Shown: positions 1 to 7,728 of the stretch, in pieces | How the letters are laid out: each line of letters starts with the position of its first letter | Position numbering within the stretch: position 1 is the stretch's first letter | From: CBFDCQ01 sp965603355 | Lineage (GTDB): Bacteria > Hydrogenedentota > CAZGCA01 > CBFDCQ01 | DNA length: 41,798 bases | NCBI GenBank assembly: GCA_965603355.1 | Contig: CBFDCQ010000023.1 | Coordinates: 1 to 41,798 of the forward strand | Direction: 5' to 3' | Made by a program: the position numbers and the translations under genes | The notes under the pieces: model-generated | Told to the model about the DNA's origin: nothing | Seen by the model: the letters and a program-made list of their open reading frames with translations, nothing else | Databases searched by the model: none

Positions 1-101
1 AGTTAATCACTCCGATAGCGATGGAGCAGGAGTTGCGGTTTGCGATTCGCGAGGGCGGCAGGACGATCGGCGCGGGCGTAGTCGCCGAGATCATTAAGTA
101 G
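1..101 (+). CDS. tuf: Elongation factor Tu, C-terminal end (partial)
   Basis: Only the last 32 codons are in the window, read in frame from base 3 to a TAG at 99-101. The peptide contains the EF-Tu domain 3 ending, with the pattern F-A-I-R-E-G-G-R-T-I-G-A-G-V-V. EF-Tu brings aminoacyl-tRNA to the ribosome as a GTP complex. Its position 13 nt before rpsJ matches the usual str-S10 junction, so tuf is probably co-transcribed with the ribosomal genes that follow. The start lies outside the window. Confidence 0.95.
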   Translation, partial: LITPIAMEQELRFAIREGGRTIGAGVVAEIIK

Positions 102-114
102 CGAGAGGAACAAG

Positions 115-438
115 ATGCCGGCAAAGCAGAAGATCAGGATCAAGCTCAAAGCTTACGATTACAGGATGCTGGATCGGTCCGTAATGGAGATCGTGGAGGC
201 GGCGCGGCGGACGGGCGCGAAAGTGTCCGGCCCGATCCCGCTGCCTACGTCGTTCAACAAGTACACAGTGCTGAGATCGCCCCATGTAGACAAGAAATCA
301 AGAGAGCAGTTCGAGATTCGCACGCACAGACGGTTGTTGGACATCGTTGATCCGACGGCGCGCACGGTAGACGCGCTCCTCAAGCTCGACCTGCCGTCGG
401 GCGTGGATGTCGAGATCAAGCAGATAGCGGCCGGATAG
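115..438 (+). CDS. rpsJ: 30S ribosomal protein S10
   Basis: This 107-residue protein has the S10 signatures: an I-R-I-K-L-K-A-Y-D start, the S-G-P-I-P-L-P-T loop and the F-E-I-R-T-H-R-R-L segment. S10 sits in the 30S head and, as NusE, also takes part in transcription antitermination. It is the first gene of the S10 operon and is preceded by an AGAGGAA ribosome-binding site 3-4 nt before the ATG. Length is normal for the family (about 102-107). The 62-68 nt before rplC hold nothing recognisable. Confidence 0.97.
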   Translation: MPAKQKIRIKLKAYDYRMLDRSVMEIVEAARRTGAKVSGPIPLPTSFNKYTVLRSPHVDKKSREQFEIRTHRRLLDIVDPTARTVDALLKLDLPSGVDVEIKQIAAG

Positions 439-506
439 GGAGTTCTGCGGTACGAGACGGCCACGGGCTGGTTTTGAAGTCGCCGTGACACAGAGGTTCG
501 TTGAGA

Positions 507-1139
507 ATGAGCATCGAGTTGTTGGGCAGAAAAGTAGGGATGACGAGAGTATTCGACTCGGACGGGCTTTCTGTGCCTGTGACGGTCGTTGAGGCCGGTC
601 CCTGCTGGGTGATTCAGCGAAAGACGGTCGAGAACGACGGGTACGAGGCGGTGCAGCTCGGGTTTGACGAGAAAAAGAAGCGCGTGAACAAGCCTCAGGC
701 CGGTCATTTCAAGAAGCACGGTGTGTCGCCGGCGCGTTTTGTCAGGGAGATCCGGGTGGAGCCTGATGCTGAAATGAAACCCGGCGATCTGCTTACGGTC
801 AGCCTGTTCGAGGAAGGCGAGAAAGTCGACGTGACGGGCGTGTCGAAGGGCAAAGGGTTTCAGGGAGTTGTGAAGAGGTACGGGTACCGCGGCGGTCGGA
901 GCAGCCATGGTTCCATGTTCCACAGAGCTCCCGGATCGATAGGAGCAAGCGCGGACCCGGCTCGTGTATGGAAGAACACCGGTATGCCGGGTAGGATGGG
1001 CGGCGAGCGCGTGACGCGACGCAACCTGCTCGTGGTGAAGGTTGATGCTGAACGCAATCTCTTGTTGGTCAGGGGAGACGTCCCGGGCCCAAGAAGCGGA
1101 AACGTAATTGTCAGGAAAAGTGCGGGAAGCGGGAAATGA
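507..1139 (+). CDS. rplC: 50S ribosomal protein L3
   Basis: This 210-residue protein begins with the L3 pattern G-R-K-V-G-M-T-R-V-F. It keeps the central G-K-G-F-Q-G-V-V-K-R loop and the H-R-A-P-G-S-I-G-A segment that reaches the peptidyl-transferase region. L3 is an early 50S assembly protein bound near the 3' end of 23S rRNA. I chose ATG 507 over the in-frame TTG at 501 because an AGAGG lies about 10 nt upstream of the ATG and family members start at M-S-x-E/G-L-L-G. The end overlaps rplD by 4 nt (ATGA), implying translational coupling. Confidence 0.97.
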   Translation: MSIELLGRKVGMTRVFDSDGLSVPVTVVEAGPCWVIQRKTVENDGYEAVQLGFDEKKKRVNKPQAGHFKKHGVSPARFVREIRVEPDAEMKPGDLLTVSLFEEGEKVDVTGVSKGKGFQGVVKRYGYRGGRSSHGSMFHRAPGSIGASADPARVWKNTGMPGRMGGERVTRRNLLVVKVDAERNLLLVRGDVPGPRSGNVIVRKSAGSGK

Positions 1140-1768
1140 CGGTGCCAGAGGCAAATGTTTACAACGTTCAGGGTGAGAGTGTCGGCGACGTGCAACTGAA
1201 CGAGAAGGTTTTCGGAGCGGGAGTGCGTCCGGATGTCATGAGCGATGTGGCTCGGGCGCTGATGGCAGGCAAGAGACAAGGTACCGCCTCGACGAAAGGC
1301 AGGAGCGACGTGCGAGGCGGCGGCGCTAAGCCTTGGCGGCAGAAGGGGACGGGTCGGGCGCGCGCGGGTACGAGCAGGTCGCCAATATGGGAAGGTGGCG
1401 GCGTGACGTTTGGACCTCACCCGAGAGACTACTCGCATCGGGTACCGAAGAAGGTCAGACGGCTCGCGCTGAAGAGCGCGTTGTCGGCCAAGGTAGACGC
1501 GGGCGAGCTGACTGTGCTTGACGAATTGAACTGCGCTGAGCCGCGCACGAAGAGCATCGCTCGTGTGCTGGAGACACTGCCGATAGGCGAGGGAAAGGTG
1601 CTCATAGTTCTCGCCGAACCGGATAGGAATGTTATTCTTTCAGGTCGAAACATACCGCGATTAACGATCGTACTGGCGGATAACGTTAACGTTCTCGATT
1701 TGCTGGCGGTCGACCATGTGGTCATTCTAAAAGAGGCGGTCACGAGACTGGAATCGAGACTCTCATGA
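1136..1768 (+). CDS. rplD: 50S ribosomal protein L4
   Basis: This 210-residue protein has the L4/L1e core: the basic loop with T-K-G-R-S-D-V-R-G-G-G-A-K-P-W-R-Q-K-G-T-G-R-A-R, which enters the peptide exit tunnel, followed by G-P-H-P-R-D-Y. In E. coli L4 also represses its own operon; no leader is visible here because the operon start lies upstream. It overlaps rplC by 4 nt at the start and rplW by 4 nt at the end, so the three are translationally coupled. Confidence 0.97.
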   Translation: MTVPEANVYNVQGESVGDVQLNEKVFGAGVRPDVMSDVARALMAGKRQGTASTKGRSDVRGGGAKPWRQKGTGRARAGTSRSPIWEGGGVTFGPHPRDYSHRVPKKVRRLALKSALSAKVDAGELTVLDELNCAEPRTKSIARVLETLPIGEGKVLIVLAEPDRNVILSGRNIPRLTIVLADNVNVLDLLAVDHVVILKEAVTRLESRLS

Positions 1769-2052
1769 AGAAGCAACAGTATCAGATAATCCGGAAACCG
1801 ATTATCACTGAGAAGAGCACTCGTCTCCTGGACACTGAGAACAAGTACGCGTTTCGTGTGGACCCGCGAGCGAACAAGATGGAGATTAAGGAGGCTGTCG
1901 AGGGTCTTTTCAACGTGAAAGTTGTCGATGTGACCACTATGAACGTGCGGGGCAAACCGAAACAGAGGCGTTTCCGAGAAGGTGGCAAGCGTGCGAACTG
2001 GAAGAAGGCGATCGTGCGGTTGCGAGAGGGAGACAGCATCGAGCTGTTCTAG
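1765..2052 (+). CDS. rplW: 50S ribosomal protein L23
   Basis: This 95-residue protein has the L23 pattern I-I-x-K-P-I-I-T-E-K-S followed by Y-A-F-R-V-D-P-R-A-N-K and the N-V-K-V-V-D-V-T-T-M-N segment with a basic R-G-K-P-K loop. L23 lines the tunnel exit and is the docking site for trigger factor and SRP. Length is typical. It starts inside the end of rplD and ends 9 nt before rplB. Confidence 0.97.
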   Translation: MKKQQYQIIRKPIITEKSTRLLDTENKYAFRVDPRANKMEIKEAVEGLFNVKVVDVTTMNVRGKPKQRRFREGGKRANWKKAIVRLREGDSIELF

Positions 2053-2061
2053 CATAGGCAA

Positions 2062-2901
2062 ATGAGCGTCAAGAAATACAGACCGGTGACGTCATCGCAG
2101 AGGTTCAAGACCTCGTCTACGTTTGACGAAATCACGCGAAGCACACCGGAAAAATCGCTGTTGGAGCCGCGCAAGAGGATCAGCGGAAGGGCACGCAACG
2201 GCAGGATTACGGTTCGCAGGCGCGGCGGCGGACACAAGAGGCGGTACAGAATCATTGATTTCAAGCGGGACAAGGTAGGCATTCCGGGCAAGGTCAAATC
2301 GATAGAGTACGATCCGAATCGGTCAGCCCGGATCGCGCTGATTGCGTATGCCGACGGTGAGAAGAGATACATCCTCGCGGTGCACGGTCTCGAGGTCGGC
2401 ATGACTGTGAAGAGCGGACCGGATGCGGAAGTGCTTATAGGCAATTCGCTTCCTCTGTCGCGCATACCTTTGGGTACTTATGTACATAACGTTGAGCTGG
2501 TGCCCGGCAAGGGAGGCCAGATGGCGCGGTCGGCGGGATCCGCCGCGCAGTTGGCGGCCAAGGAAGGTAACTACGCTCACCTGAAATTGCCTTCGGGCGA
2601 GGTGAGAAGGGTGCATCTTTCATGCGTCGGCACGATAGGGCAGATTGGCAATATTGACCATGAGAACATCTCGCTCGGCAAGGCGGGGCGATCGCGGTGG
2701 CTGGGCAGAAGGCCGAAGGTGCGCGGTGTGGCGATGAACCCCGTGGATCATCCGCACGGCGGCGGGGAAGGCAAGAGTTCCGGAGGAAGGCATCCCGTTA
2801 ATCCGCGAGGTAAGCCCACAAGGGGCTTCAAGACGCGAAAAAAGAGGAAACCGTCCGACAAGTATATAGTGAGACGGCGCAAGACCGGAAAGAAGAGGTA
2901 G
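2062..2901 (+). CDS. rplB: 50S ribosomal protein L2
   Basis: This 279-residue protein carries L2 hallmarks: K-R-R-Y-R-I-I-D-F-K-R in the N-terminal OB domain, L-P-S-G-E-V-R-R in the SH3-like domain, and the conserved M-N-P-V-D-H-P-H-G-G-G-E-G near the C-terminus. The histidine in that last motif is important for peptidyl-transferase activity. The extreme end is highly basic. L2 is essential for subunit association. Length is normal (273-280). Confidence 0.98.
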   Translation: MSVKKYRPVTSSQRFKTSSTFDEITRSTPEKSLLEPRKRISGRARNGRITVRRRGGGHKRRYRIIDFKRDKVGIPGKVKSIEYDPNRSARIALIAYADGEKRYILAVHGLEVGMTVKSGPDAEVLIGNSLPLSRIPLGTYVHNVELVPGKGGQMARSAGSAAQLAAKEGNYAHLKLPSGEVRRVHLSCVGTIGQIGNIDHENISLGKAGRSRWLGRRPKVRGVAMNPVDHPHGGGEGKSSGGRHPVNPRGKPTRGFKTRKKRKPSDKYIVRRRKTGKKR

Positions 2902-2926
2902 TTTGCACCGGAGAAGGGATTGAGCG

Positions 2927-3217
2927 GTGGGCAGATCGCTGAAAAAGGGACCTTACGTTGAGGCGAAGCTGAGCAAGAAGGTGCTTCAACAAGTGAGGAC
3001 GGGCGACAAGAGAGTGATCCGCACTTGGTCGCGAAGGTCAACGGTAGTGCCCGAAATGGTCGGTCTGACTATTGCGATTCATAACGGCAAGAAATTCTTG
3101 CCCGCATACGTTACCGAGAACATGGTAGGCCATAAGCTGGGCGAGTTTGCGCCGACGCGCTCATTCCGGGCTCATCCGGGAACCAAGTCGGAACGAACTT
3201 CGAAGATACGCAAGTGA
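2927..3217 (+). CDS. rpsS: 30S ribosomal protein S19
   Basis: This 96-residue protein starts at GTG with the classical G-R-S-L-K-K-G-P-Y and continues with I-R-T-W-S-R-R-S-T-V-V-P and H-K-L-G-E-F-A-P-T-R-S-F. S19 pairs with S13 in the 30S head and contacts tRNA and the 50S bridge. A GAGAAGGGA ribosome-binding site at about 2911-2919 supports the GTG start. Length is normal. Confidence 0.97.
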   Translation: MGRSLKKGPYVEAKLSKKVLQQVRTGDKRVIRTWSRRSTVVPEMVGLTIAIHNGKKFLPAYVTENMVGHKLGEFAPTRSFRAHPGTKSERTSKIRK

Positions 3218-3288
3218 GCGGGAATTGAACCGCACGTTTTGCGACGGGTCCGTGCAGACGGCATTGGACATTGTAGGAGAGAACGATA

Positions 3289-3621
3289 GTGGTTGCTGAG
3301 GCAGAAGCGCGATTCGTGAGAACATCAGCGCGCAAGGTAAGGCTGGTCATCGACCTGATTCGAGGCAAGCAGGCTGACGAAGCCCTGAATCTGCTTAGGT
3401 ACACTCCGAAAGCAGCCGCCAGAACCGTGGCGAAACTGCTGAATTCGGCGGTGGCTAATGCCGCCCAGAAGCCTGATGTCAATACGGATGAACTCTATGT
3501 TAAAGAGGCTTGGGTGAACGAGGGACCGACACTGAAGCGGGTTCGCCCGCGGGCGATGGGACGTGCGGTGCTGATCCGCAAGCGGATGTGTCACATAAAG
3601 ATCGTGCTGGACCAAGCATAG
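3289..3621 (+). CDS. rplV: 50S ribosomal protein L22
   Basis: This 110-residue protein begins at GTG. It has the L22 pattern R-F-V-R-T-S-A-R-K-V-R-L-V-I-D-L-I-R-G-K and the tunnel hairpin V-N-E-G-P-T-L-K-R-V-R-P-R-A-M-G-R-A. The hairpin lines the exit-tunnel constriction, where macrolide-resistance changes occur in other species. A GGAGA ribosome-binding site precedes the start. The 71-nt gap after rpsS is somewhat long for this operon, but I see no structure in it. Confidence 0.96.
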   Translation: MVAEAEARFVRTSARKVRLVIDLIRGKQADEALNLLRYTPKAAARTVAKLLNSAVANAAQKPDVNTDELYVKEAWVNEGPTLKRVRPRAMGRAVLIRKRMCHIKIVLDQA

Positions 3622-3637
3622 GGAGAGGAGACCATAC

Positions 3638-4324
3638 GTGGGTCAGAAAGTGCATCCGACGGGGTTCCGATTGGGGTACACGAAGACATGGAGCTCCACG
3701 TGGTACGCCGACAAACAGTACGCTGAGTTTCTTCACGAGGACCTCAAGATCCGCGATTTCGTGAAGGAGAGGTTCCCTTACGCGGGCATAGCGAAGATAG
3801 ATATCGAGCGAGCGGGCGAGAAAGTGAAGATGACTATTCATACGGCGCGCCCGGGGCTTGTCATAGGCAGACGCGGCGCGGAGGTGGACAGGCTTCGATA
3901 CGATGCCCAGGAGCTTGTGGGAAGAGAGATATTCGTAAATATCGTAGAGGTGAGGACGCCCGAGCTTAACGCCCAGCTCGTCGCGGAAAACATAGCGTTG
4001 CAGCTTGAGAGGAGAGTGTCGTTTCGCCGGGCTATGAAGATGGCGCTTACAACCGGTATGCGGTTTGGGGCGAAAGGGATAAAGATAGCGGTTGCAGGAC
4101 GGTTGGGCGGCGCTGAGATCGCCAGGCAGGAGTGGTATCGCGAAGGACGCGTGCCGTTGCACACGTTGCGCGCCGATATTGACTACGGGTTCGCGATCAG
4201 CAGGACGACGTTTGGCACAATCGGGGTCAAGGTTTGGGTGTTCCACGAGGAGCTTTCACCGGACGCTCTGGCCGCGGGCCGGAGCGCGAAAGAACCGCCC
4301 GCGAGACCGCGAACAAGAGGATAA
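3638..4324 (+). CDS. rpsC: 30S ribosomal protein S3
   Basis: This 228-residue protein starts at GTG with G-Q-K-V-H-P-T-G-F-R-L-G. The KH domain has P-G-L-V-I-G-R-R-G-A-E-V, followed by the C-terminal domain with V-A-G-R-L-G-G-A-E-I-A-R and the I-D-Y-G-F segment. S3 forms the mRNA entry channel with S4 and S5 and contributes to helicase activity there. Start is preceded by AGGGAGAGGAG. Length is typical; the last 20 residues are a short variable basic tail. Confidence 0.97.
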   Translation: MGQKVHPTGFRLGYTKTWSSTWYADKQYAEFLHEDLKIRDFVKERFPYAGIAKIDIERAGEKVKMTIHTARPGLVIGRRGAEVDRLRYDAQELVGREIFVNIVEVRTPELNAQLVAENIALQLERRVSFRRAMKMALTTGMRFGAKGIKIAVAGRLGGAEIARQEWYREGRVPLHTLRADIDYGFAISRTTFGTIGVKVWVFHEELSPDALAAGRSAKEPPARPRTRG

Positions 4325-4330
4325 TAGAAA

Positions 4331-4744
4331 ATGTTGATGCCTAAACGAGTCAAACACCGCAAGGAGCACCGCGGTAGAAGGGCGGGCCTTGCGTCCAGGG
4401 GCCATAGGCTGCAGTTTGGCGAGTACGGTCTGAAGGCGCTTGAGCCGGCGTGGGTGACCGCGAGGCAGATCGAGGCAGCTCGTATCGCGATGACCCACAA
4501 GATCAAGCGGGGTGGCAGAGTATGGGTGTGCATTTTCCCCAACAAACCGGTCAGCAAGAAACCGGCGGAAACCAGAATGGGAAAAGGTAAGGGTGCGCCC
4601 GAGGAGTGGGTGGCTGTGGTAAAGGCCGGGCGTGTGATGTTTGAGATGGAGGGTGTTCCCAGAGAGTTGGCGCAGGAGGCCATCCGACTCGCCGCACACA
4701 AGTTGCCCATAAAGACCAAGTTCATCGCGCGAGGTCAGGCATAA
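4331..4744 (+). CDS. rplP: 50S ribosomal protein L16
   Basis: This 137-residue protein starts M-L-M-P-K-R-V-K-H-R-K, as most bacterial L16 do, so ATG 4331 is preferred to ATG 4337. It keeps G-K-G-K-G-A-P-E-x-W-V-A-V-V-K and the I-T-arm equivalent A-R-I-A-M-T. L16 organises the aminoacyl-tRNA binding region of the 50S. It lies 6 nt after rpsC and 8 nt before rpmC. Confidence 0.97.
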   Translation: MLMPKRVKHRKEHRGRRAGLASRGHRLQFGEYGLKALEPAWVTARQIEAARIAMTHKIKRGGRVWVCIFPNKPVSKKPAETRMGKGKGAPEEWVAVVKAGRVMFEMEGVPRELAQEAIRLAAHKLPIKTKFIARGQA

Positions 4745-4752
4745 TTCTGCTT

Positions 4753-4971
4753 ATGAAAACGAAACAGCTGAGAGAACTTACTGAACAGGAGTTGGAGCAG
4801 CAGCTCAGAGACTCGATGGATGCTCTGGTCAATCTCCGTATGCAGGCTGCAACCAGTGAGCTTGAGAACAATCAGGCGATCCGACGAGTCAGAAGAGATA
4901 TAAGTAGGGTCAAGACGCTGCTGAGGGAAGCGGAACTCAAGAGAGAGAAAGAAAGTGGCCGAGAAGGGTAA
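4753..4971 (+). CDS. rpmC: 50S ribosomal protein L29
   Basis: This 72-residue all-helical protein has the L29 pattern: L-R-E-L-T at the start, L-V-N-L-R-M-Q-A-A-T-S-E-L-E-N in the middle and I-R-R-V-R-R-D-I-S-R-V-K-T-L-L-R-E at the end. L29 binds near the tunnel exit next to L23. It overlaps rpsQ by 17 nt, a longer overlap than elsewhere in this operon, suggesting coupled translation. Confidence 0.95.
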   Translation: MKTKQLRELTEQELEQQLRDSMDALVNLRMQAATSELENNQAIRRVRRDISRVKTLLREAELKREKESGREG

Positions 4972-5236
4972 GAGAAAAGAGCTGGTAGGGATAGTCACGA
5001 GCGCTGCCTCAATGGACAAGACCATAGTGGTGCGAGTCGAGCGGCGTTTCAGGCATTCCCTGTACGGAAAGGTCATAAGGCGGGCAAGCAAGTTCACCGC
5101 CCATGACGAGCGAAACGAGTGTGCTGTTGGGGACAAAGTGAAGCTCCGCGAGAGCCGTCCTCTGAGCAAGAAGAAGCGGTGGCGCCTCGTTGAGGTGCTG
5201 TCGAAAGTCGGCGAGCGTGCGGAGACCGAAGAATGA
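4955..5236 (+). CDS. rpsQ: 30S ribosomal protein S17
   Basis: This 93-residue OB-fold protein contains the S17 signature: G-I-V-T-S-A-A-S-M-D-K-T-I-V-V-R-V-E, K-F-T-A-H-D-E-x-N-E-C-A-V-G-D-K-V and R-E-S-R-P-L-S-K-K-K-R-W. S17 binds 16S rRNA helices 7 and 11. GTG 4955, inside the end of rpmC, gives a normal N-terminus; no later start is plausible without losing the first strand. The stop overlaps the rplN start by 4 nt. Confidence 0.96.
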   Translation: MAEKGKRKELVGIVTSAASMDKTIVVRVERRFRHSLYGKVIRRASKFTAHDERNECAVGDKVKLRESRPLSKKKRWRLVEVLSKVGERAETEE

Positions 5237-5601
5237 TACAGTTGCGCACAGTTCTTGATGTTGCCGATAATTCGGGAGCGCGTAAGCTTGCCTGTATAGG
5301 GGTCCTGGGCGGCACGCGAAAACGCTACGCGCGCGTCGGCGACATTATCACCGCGAGCGTCAAAGAGGTCGTTCCGAACACCCCTATCAAGAAGGGGGAT
5401 GTAGTGAGGGCCGTGGTTGTGCGTACCAGGAAAGAGCTGGCTCGATCCGACGGTTCCTACATACGGTTTGACAAGAACGCCGCGGTGCTTATAGACGCTC
5501 AGAAGAACCCTCGTGGCACTCGCATCTTCGGCCCGGTGCCTCGCGAGTTGAGAGAGAAGCAGTTCATGCGCATAATCTCGCTTGCGCCGGAGGTTATATA
5601 G
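5233..5601 (+). CDS. rplN: 50S ribosomal protein L14
   Basis: This 122-residue protein has the L14 pattern M-I-Q-x-R-T-x-L-D-V-A-D-N-S-G-A-R-K and ends with R-I-F-G-P-V-P-R-E-L-R-E-K-x-F-M-R-I-I-S-L-A-P-E-V-I. L14 lies at the subunit interface and is the binding site of the silencing factor RsfS. Length is the canonical 122. It is coupled to rpsQ upstream and shares one base with the rplX start. Confidence 0.98.
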   Translation: MIQLRTVLDVADNSGARKLACIGVLGGTRKRYARVGDIITASVKEVVPNTPIKKGDVVRAVVVRTRKELARSDGSYIRFDKNAAVLIDAQKNPRGTRIFGPVPRELREKQFMRIISLAPEVI

Positions 5602-5948
5602 TGGGTAGGGAACGCGTGGTCAAACGTCGGGCGCGTATCAAGAGGGGTGATACCGTGCGCGTGGTTGCCGGCAAGGACCGGGGTAAGACCGGACGGGTGT
5701 TGCAGGTTGAGCCGGAGCGTGGACGAGTGCTCGTCGAAGCGGTCAATTTCGTCATGCGGCACACTCGCCCGCACAGCACGAACGTACAGGGCGGCGTTGT
5801 ACAGAGGGAAGCGGCGCTGCACATATCCAACGTCGTGCTGGTGTGCAACCGGTGCGCCCAGACGACGAGGGTGACAAAAAAGGCCCTTGACGATGGCCGA
5901 AGCGTGCGCGTCTGTAAGAAGTGCGGTGAAGTAGTAGATACAACTTGA
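5601..5948 (+). CDS. rplX: 50S ribosomal protein L24 with zinc-ribbon cysteines
   Basis: This 115-residue protein starts at GTG overlapping the rplN stop by one base. It has the KOW motif (I-K-R-G-D-T-V-R-V-V-A-G-K-D-R-G-K-T-G) and the N-x-V-x-R-H-T-R-P segment. Two CxxC pairs (C82/C85 and C105/C108) form a likely zinc ribbon at the end, a feature of many but not all bacterial L24. L24 is an assembly initiator near the 5' end of 23S rRNA. Confidence 0.96.
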   Translation: MGRERVVKRRARIKRGDTVRVVAGKDRGKTGRVLQVEPERGRVLVEAVNFVMRHTRPHSTNVQGGVVQREAALHISNVVLVCNRCAQTTRVTKKALDDGRSVRVCKKCGEVVDTT

Positions 5949-5957
5949 GGTTCGTGA

Positions 5958-6521
5958 ATGGCTAGGCTGAAAGACAAGTACAGGGACGAGATTCGACCGG
6001 AGCTCATGCGTGAGCTAGGTCTCAAAAACCTGTTGGCCGTTCCTCGTGTAGATAAGATCGTGGTTAACATGGGTCTAGGTGACGCTTATACCGACGCGAA
6101 GATTCTCGATGCGGGCATGGCTGAGCTGGCAGCTATTACGGGACAGAAACCCAAGGTGACGCGGGCAAGAAAGTCCATATCCGGATTCAAGCTTCGCGCC
6201 GGCATGGTTGTTGGCTGCACGGTGACGCTGCGCGGCGACAGGATGTACGAGTTTATGGACCGGCTGCTGAACGTAGCGATTCCTCGAATACGCGACTTTC
6301 GTGGAATACCCCCTGACAGTTTTGATGGATGGGGCAGCTTCACGCTGGGGATACGAGAACAGATTATATTTCCTGAGGTCGTATACGACAACGTGCTGAG
6401 CCCGCGTGGGTTCAACGTTACGTTTGTCATAGTCAACGGTAATACCGTGGAACAGAGCAGAGCGTTGTTGCGCGCGTTCGGCATGCCGTTCAGGAAGTTG
6501 GAGGGCGTTGCGGCCGGCTAG
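5958..6521 (+). CDS. rplE: 50S ribosomal protein L5
   Basis: This 187-residue protein shows L5 hallmarks: V-P-R-V-D-K-I-V-V-N-M-G-L-G, T-R-A-R-K-S-I-S-G-F-K-L-R, R-I-R-D-F-R-G-I-P and S-F-D-G-W-G-S-F-T-L-G-I-R-E-Q. L5 binds 5S rRNA and contacts P-site tRNA and S13. An apparent GAGG ribosome-binding site lies upstream. Length is normal (about 179-187). Confidence 0.98.
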   Translation: MARLKDKYRDEIRPELMRELGLKNLLAVPRVDKIVVNMGLGDAYTDAKILDAGMAELAAITGQKPKVTRARKSISGFKLRAGMVVGCTVTLRGDRMYEFMDRLLNVAIPRIRDFRGIPPDSFDGWGSFTLGIREQIIFPEVVYDNVLSPRGFNVTFVIVNGNTVEQSRALLRAFGMPFRKLEGVAAG

Positions 6522-6533
6522 AGAGGGTTGGAA

Positions 6534-6719
6534 GTGCCGAAAAAGTCACAGATTAACAAGTGCCTCAGAAAACAGAAGTTTGGAGTGCGCCGGTACAACA
6601 GATGCCGTGTCTGCGGACGTGCTCGCGGCTATATGCGTAAGTTCGAGCTGTGTCGCATCTGCTTTCGGACGCTCGCCCTTGAGGGCAAGTTGCCTGGTGT
6701 TATCAAGTCGAGCTGGTAA
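6534..6719 (+). CDS. rpsN: 30S ribosomal protein S14, zinc-binding (type Z)
   Basis: Starting at GTG 6534 gives the 61 residues typical of the short zinc form (rpsZ/rpsN1). Cysteines C24, C27, C40 and C43 make the zinc site in R-C-R-V-C-G-R and C-R-I-C-F-R; the end P-G-V-I-K-S-S-W is diagnostic. An in-frame TTG at 6528 was rejected because GAGAGG at 6521-6526 is spaced correctly for 6534. S14 is in the 30S head next to S3 and S19. The zinc form is ancestral and common outside Proteobacteria. Confidence 0.96.
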   Translation: MPKKSQINKCLRKQKFGVRRYNRCRVCGRARGYMRKFELCRICFRTLALEGKLPGVIKSSW

Positions 6720-6743
6720 CGGCGAAGGAACGGAGTTGCAGAG

Positions 6744-7142
6744 ATGTCGATGACTGACCCAATAGCGGACATGTTCACGAGGATCCGGAACGGGAATCAA
6801 GCGTTCCACGACAAGGTCGATGTGCCCGCCTCCCGAATGAAGGAGGAGATTGCCGCGTTGCTGAAGGCGGAAGGGTACATCAGCGAGTACAAGTTTATAG
6901 AGGATAGACGGCAGGGTATTCTGAGAGTCTACTTGAAGTATACGCCGAAAAGAGAGCGAGTTTTGGCAGGATTGAAACGGGTGAGCACGCCAAGCAGGCG
7001 GGTTTACGTTAGGCGTGACGCAATTCCCCGCGTGCTGCGCGGTCTGGGGATGGCAATCCTCTCCACGTCGCAAGGGATCATGTCTGACAGTGAGGCGCGA
7101 CGCCGAGGCGTCGGAGGCGAGGTTCTGTGTCACGTTTGGTGA
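6744..7142 (+). CDS. rpsH: 30S ribosomal protein S8
   Basis: This 132-residue protein begins M-S-M-T-D-P-I-A-D-M-F-T-R-I-R-N-G, the S8 start, and ends with S-T-S-Q-G-I-M-S-D-S-E-A-R-R-x-G-V-G-G-E-V-L-C-x-V-W. S8 binds 16S helix 21 early in assembly and is a translational repressor of the spc operon in E. coli. The spc repressor site in E. coli is near rplE; I could not identify an equivalent RNA structure here. Confidence 0.97.
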   Translation: MSMTDPIADMFTRIRNGNQAFHDKVDVPASRMKEEIAALLKAEGYISEYKFIEDRRQGILRVYLKYTPKRERVLAGLKRVSTPSRRVYVRRDAIPRVLRGLGMAILSTSQGIMSDSEARRRGVGGEVLCHVW

Positions 7143-7169
7143 CGCTGATTTGAGGAAGAGTGACCGACA

Positions 7170-7721
7170 ATGTCGAGAGTGGGTAAGGTTCCGATAGCGA
7201 TTCCGCAAGGCGTCACGGTTGCCGCCGTGGACAACAAGGTGACCGTGAGCGGTCCAAAAGGCAAGCTTGAGCGCGAGCTGCACGAGGCCATACAGGTCGA
7301 GGTAGTGGATGACCAGATAGTCGTACGGCGTTCCTCGGACGAGAGGCTGCACAGGGCGCTGCACGGCCTGTTTCGCACGCTCATCGCCAACATGGTGCAC
7401 GGAGTTACCCAAGGGTACGAGAAGACGCTCGAGATTCGCGGTGTTGGATACAGAGCGGCCGTGCAGGGAAAGAAACTCACGCTTCAACTAGGCTTCTCCC
7501 ACCCGGCGGAGTTCGAGCTCAGGGAAGGGATAGAAGTGACCGCCGAAAGGAAAGGGCAGGTCAGCTTCGTCAAGGTGAGCGGAATTGACAAGGAGCTTGT
7601 CGGGCAGACCGCAGCCGAGATTCGCGCGTTGAAGAAACCCGAGCCGTATAAGGGCACCGGGATCAGGTATCAGGACGAGCAGGTGCGTAGGAAGGCCGGA
7701 AAGACGGCCGCAGCAACATGA
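7170..7721 (+). CDS. rplF: 50S ribosomal protein L6
   Basis: This 183-residue two-domain protein starts M-S-R-V-G-K-V-P-I-A-I-P. It has V-S-G-P-K-G-K-L in domain 1 and the family ending with K-P-E-P-Y-K-G-T-G-I-R-Y. L6 lies near the sarcin-ricin loop and GTPase centre. Length is normal. The extreme C-terminus carries a short Ala/Thr tail. Confidence 0.97.
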   Translation: MSRVGKVPIAIPQGVTVAAVDNKVTVSGPKGKLERELHEAIQVEVVDDQIVVRRSSDERLHRALHGLFRTLIANMVHGVTQGYEKTLEIRGVGYRAAVQGKKLTLQLGFSHPAEFELREGIEVTAERKGQVSFVKVSGIDKELVGQTAAEIRALKKPEPYKGTGIRYQDEQVRRKAGKTAAAT

Positions 7722-7728
7722 TCCGATT

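Noticed and set aside
159..1154. 331-codon open frame on the - strand
   Set aside because: It lies opposite rpsJ and rplC, which are certain. Such frames arise from codon bias in GC-rich genes; the translation resembles no protein.
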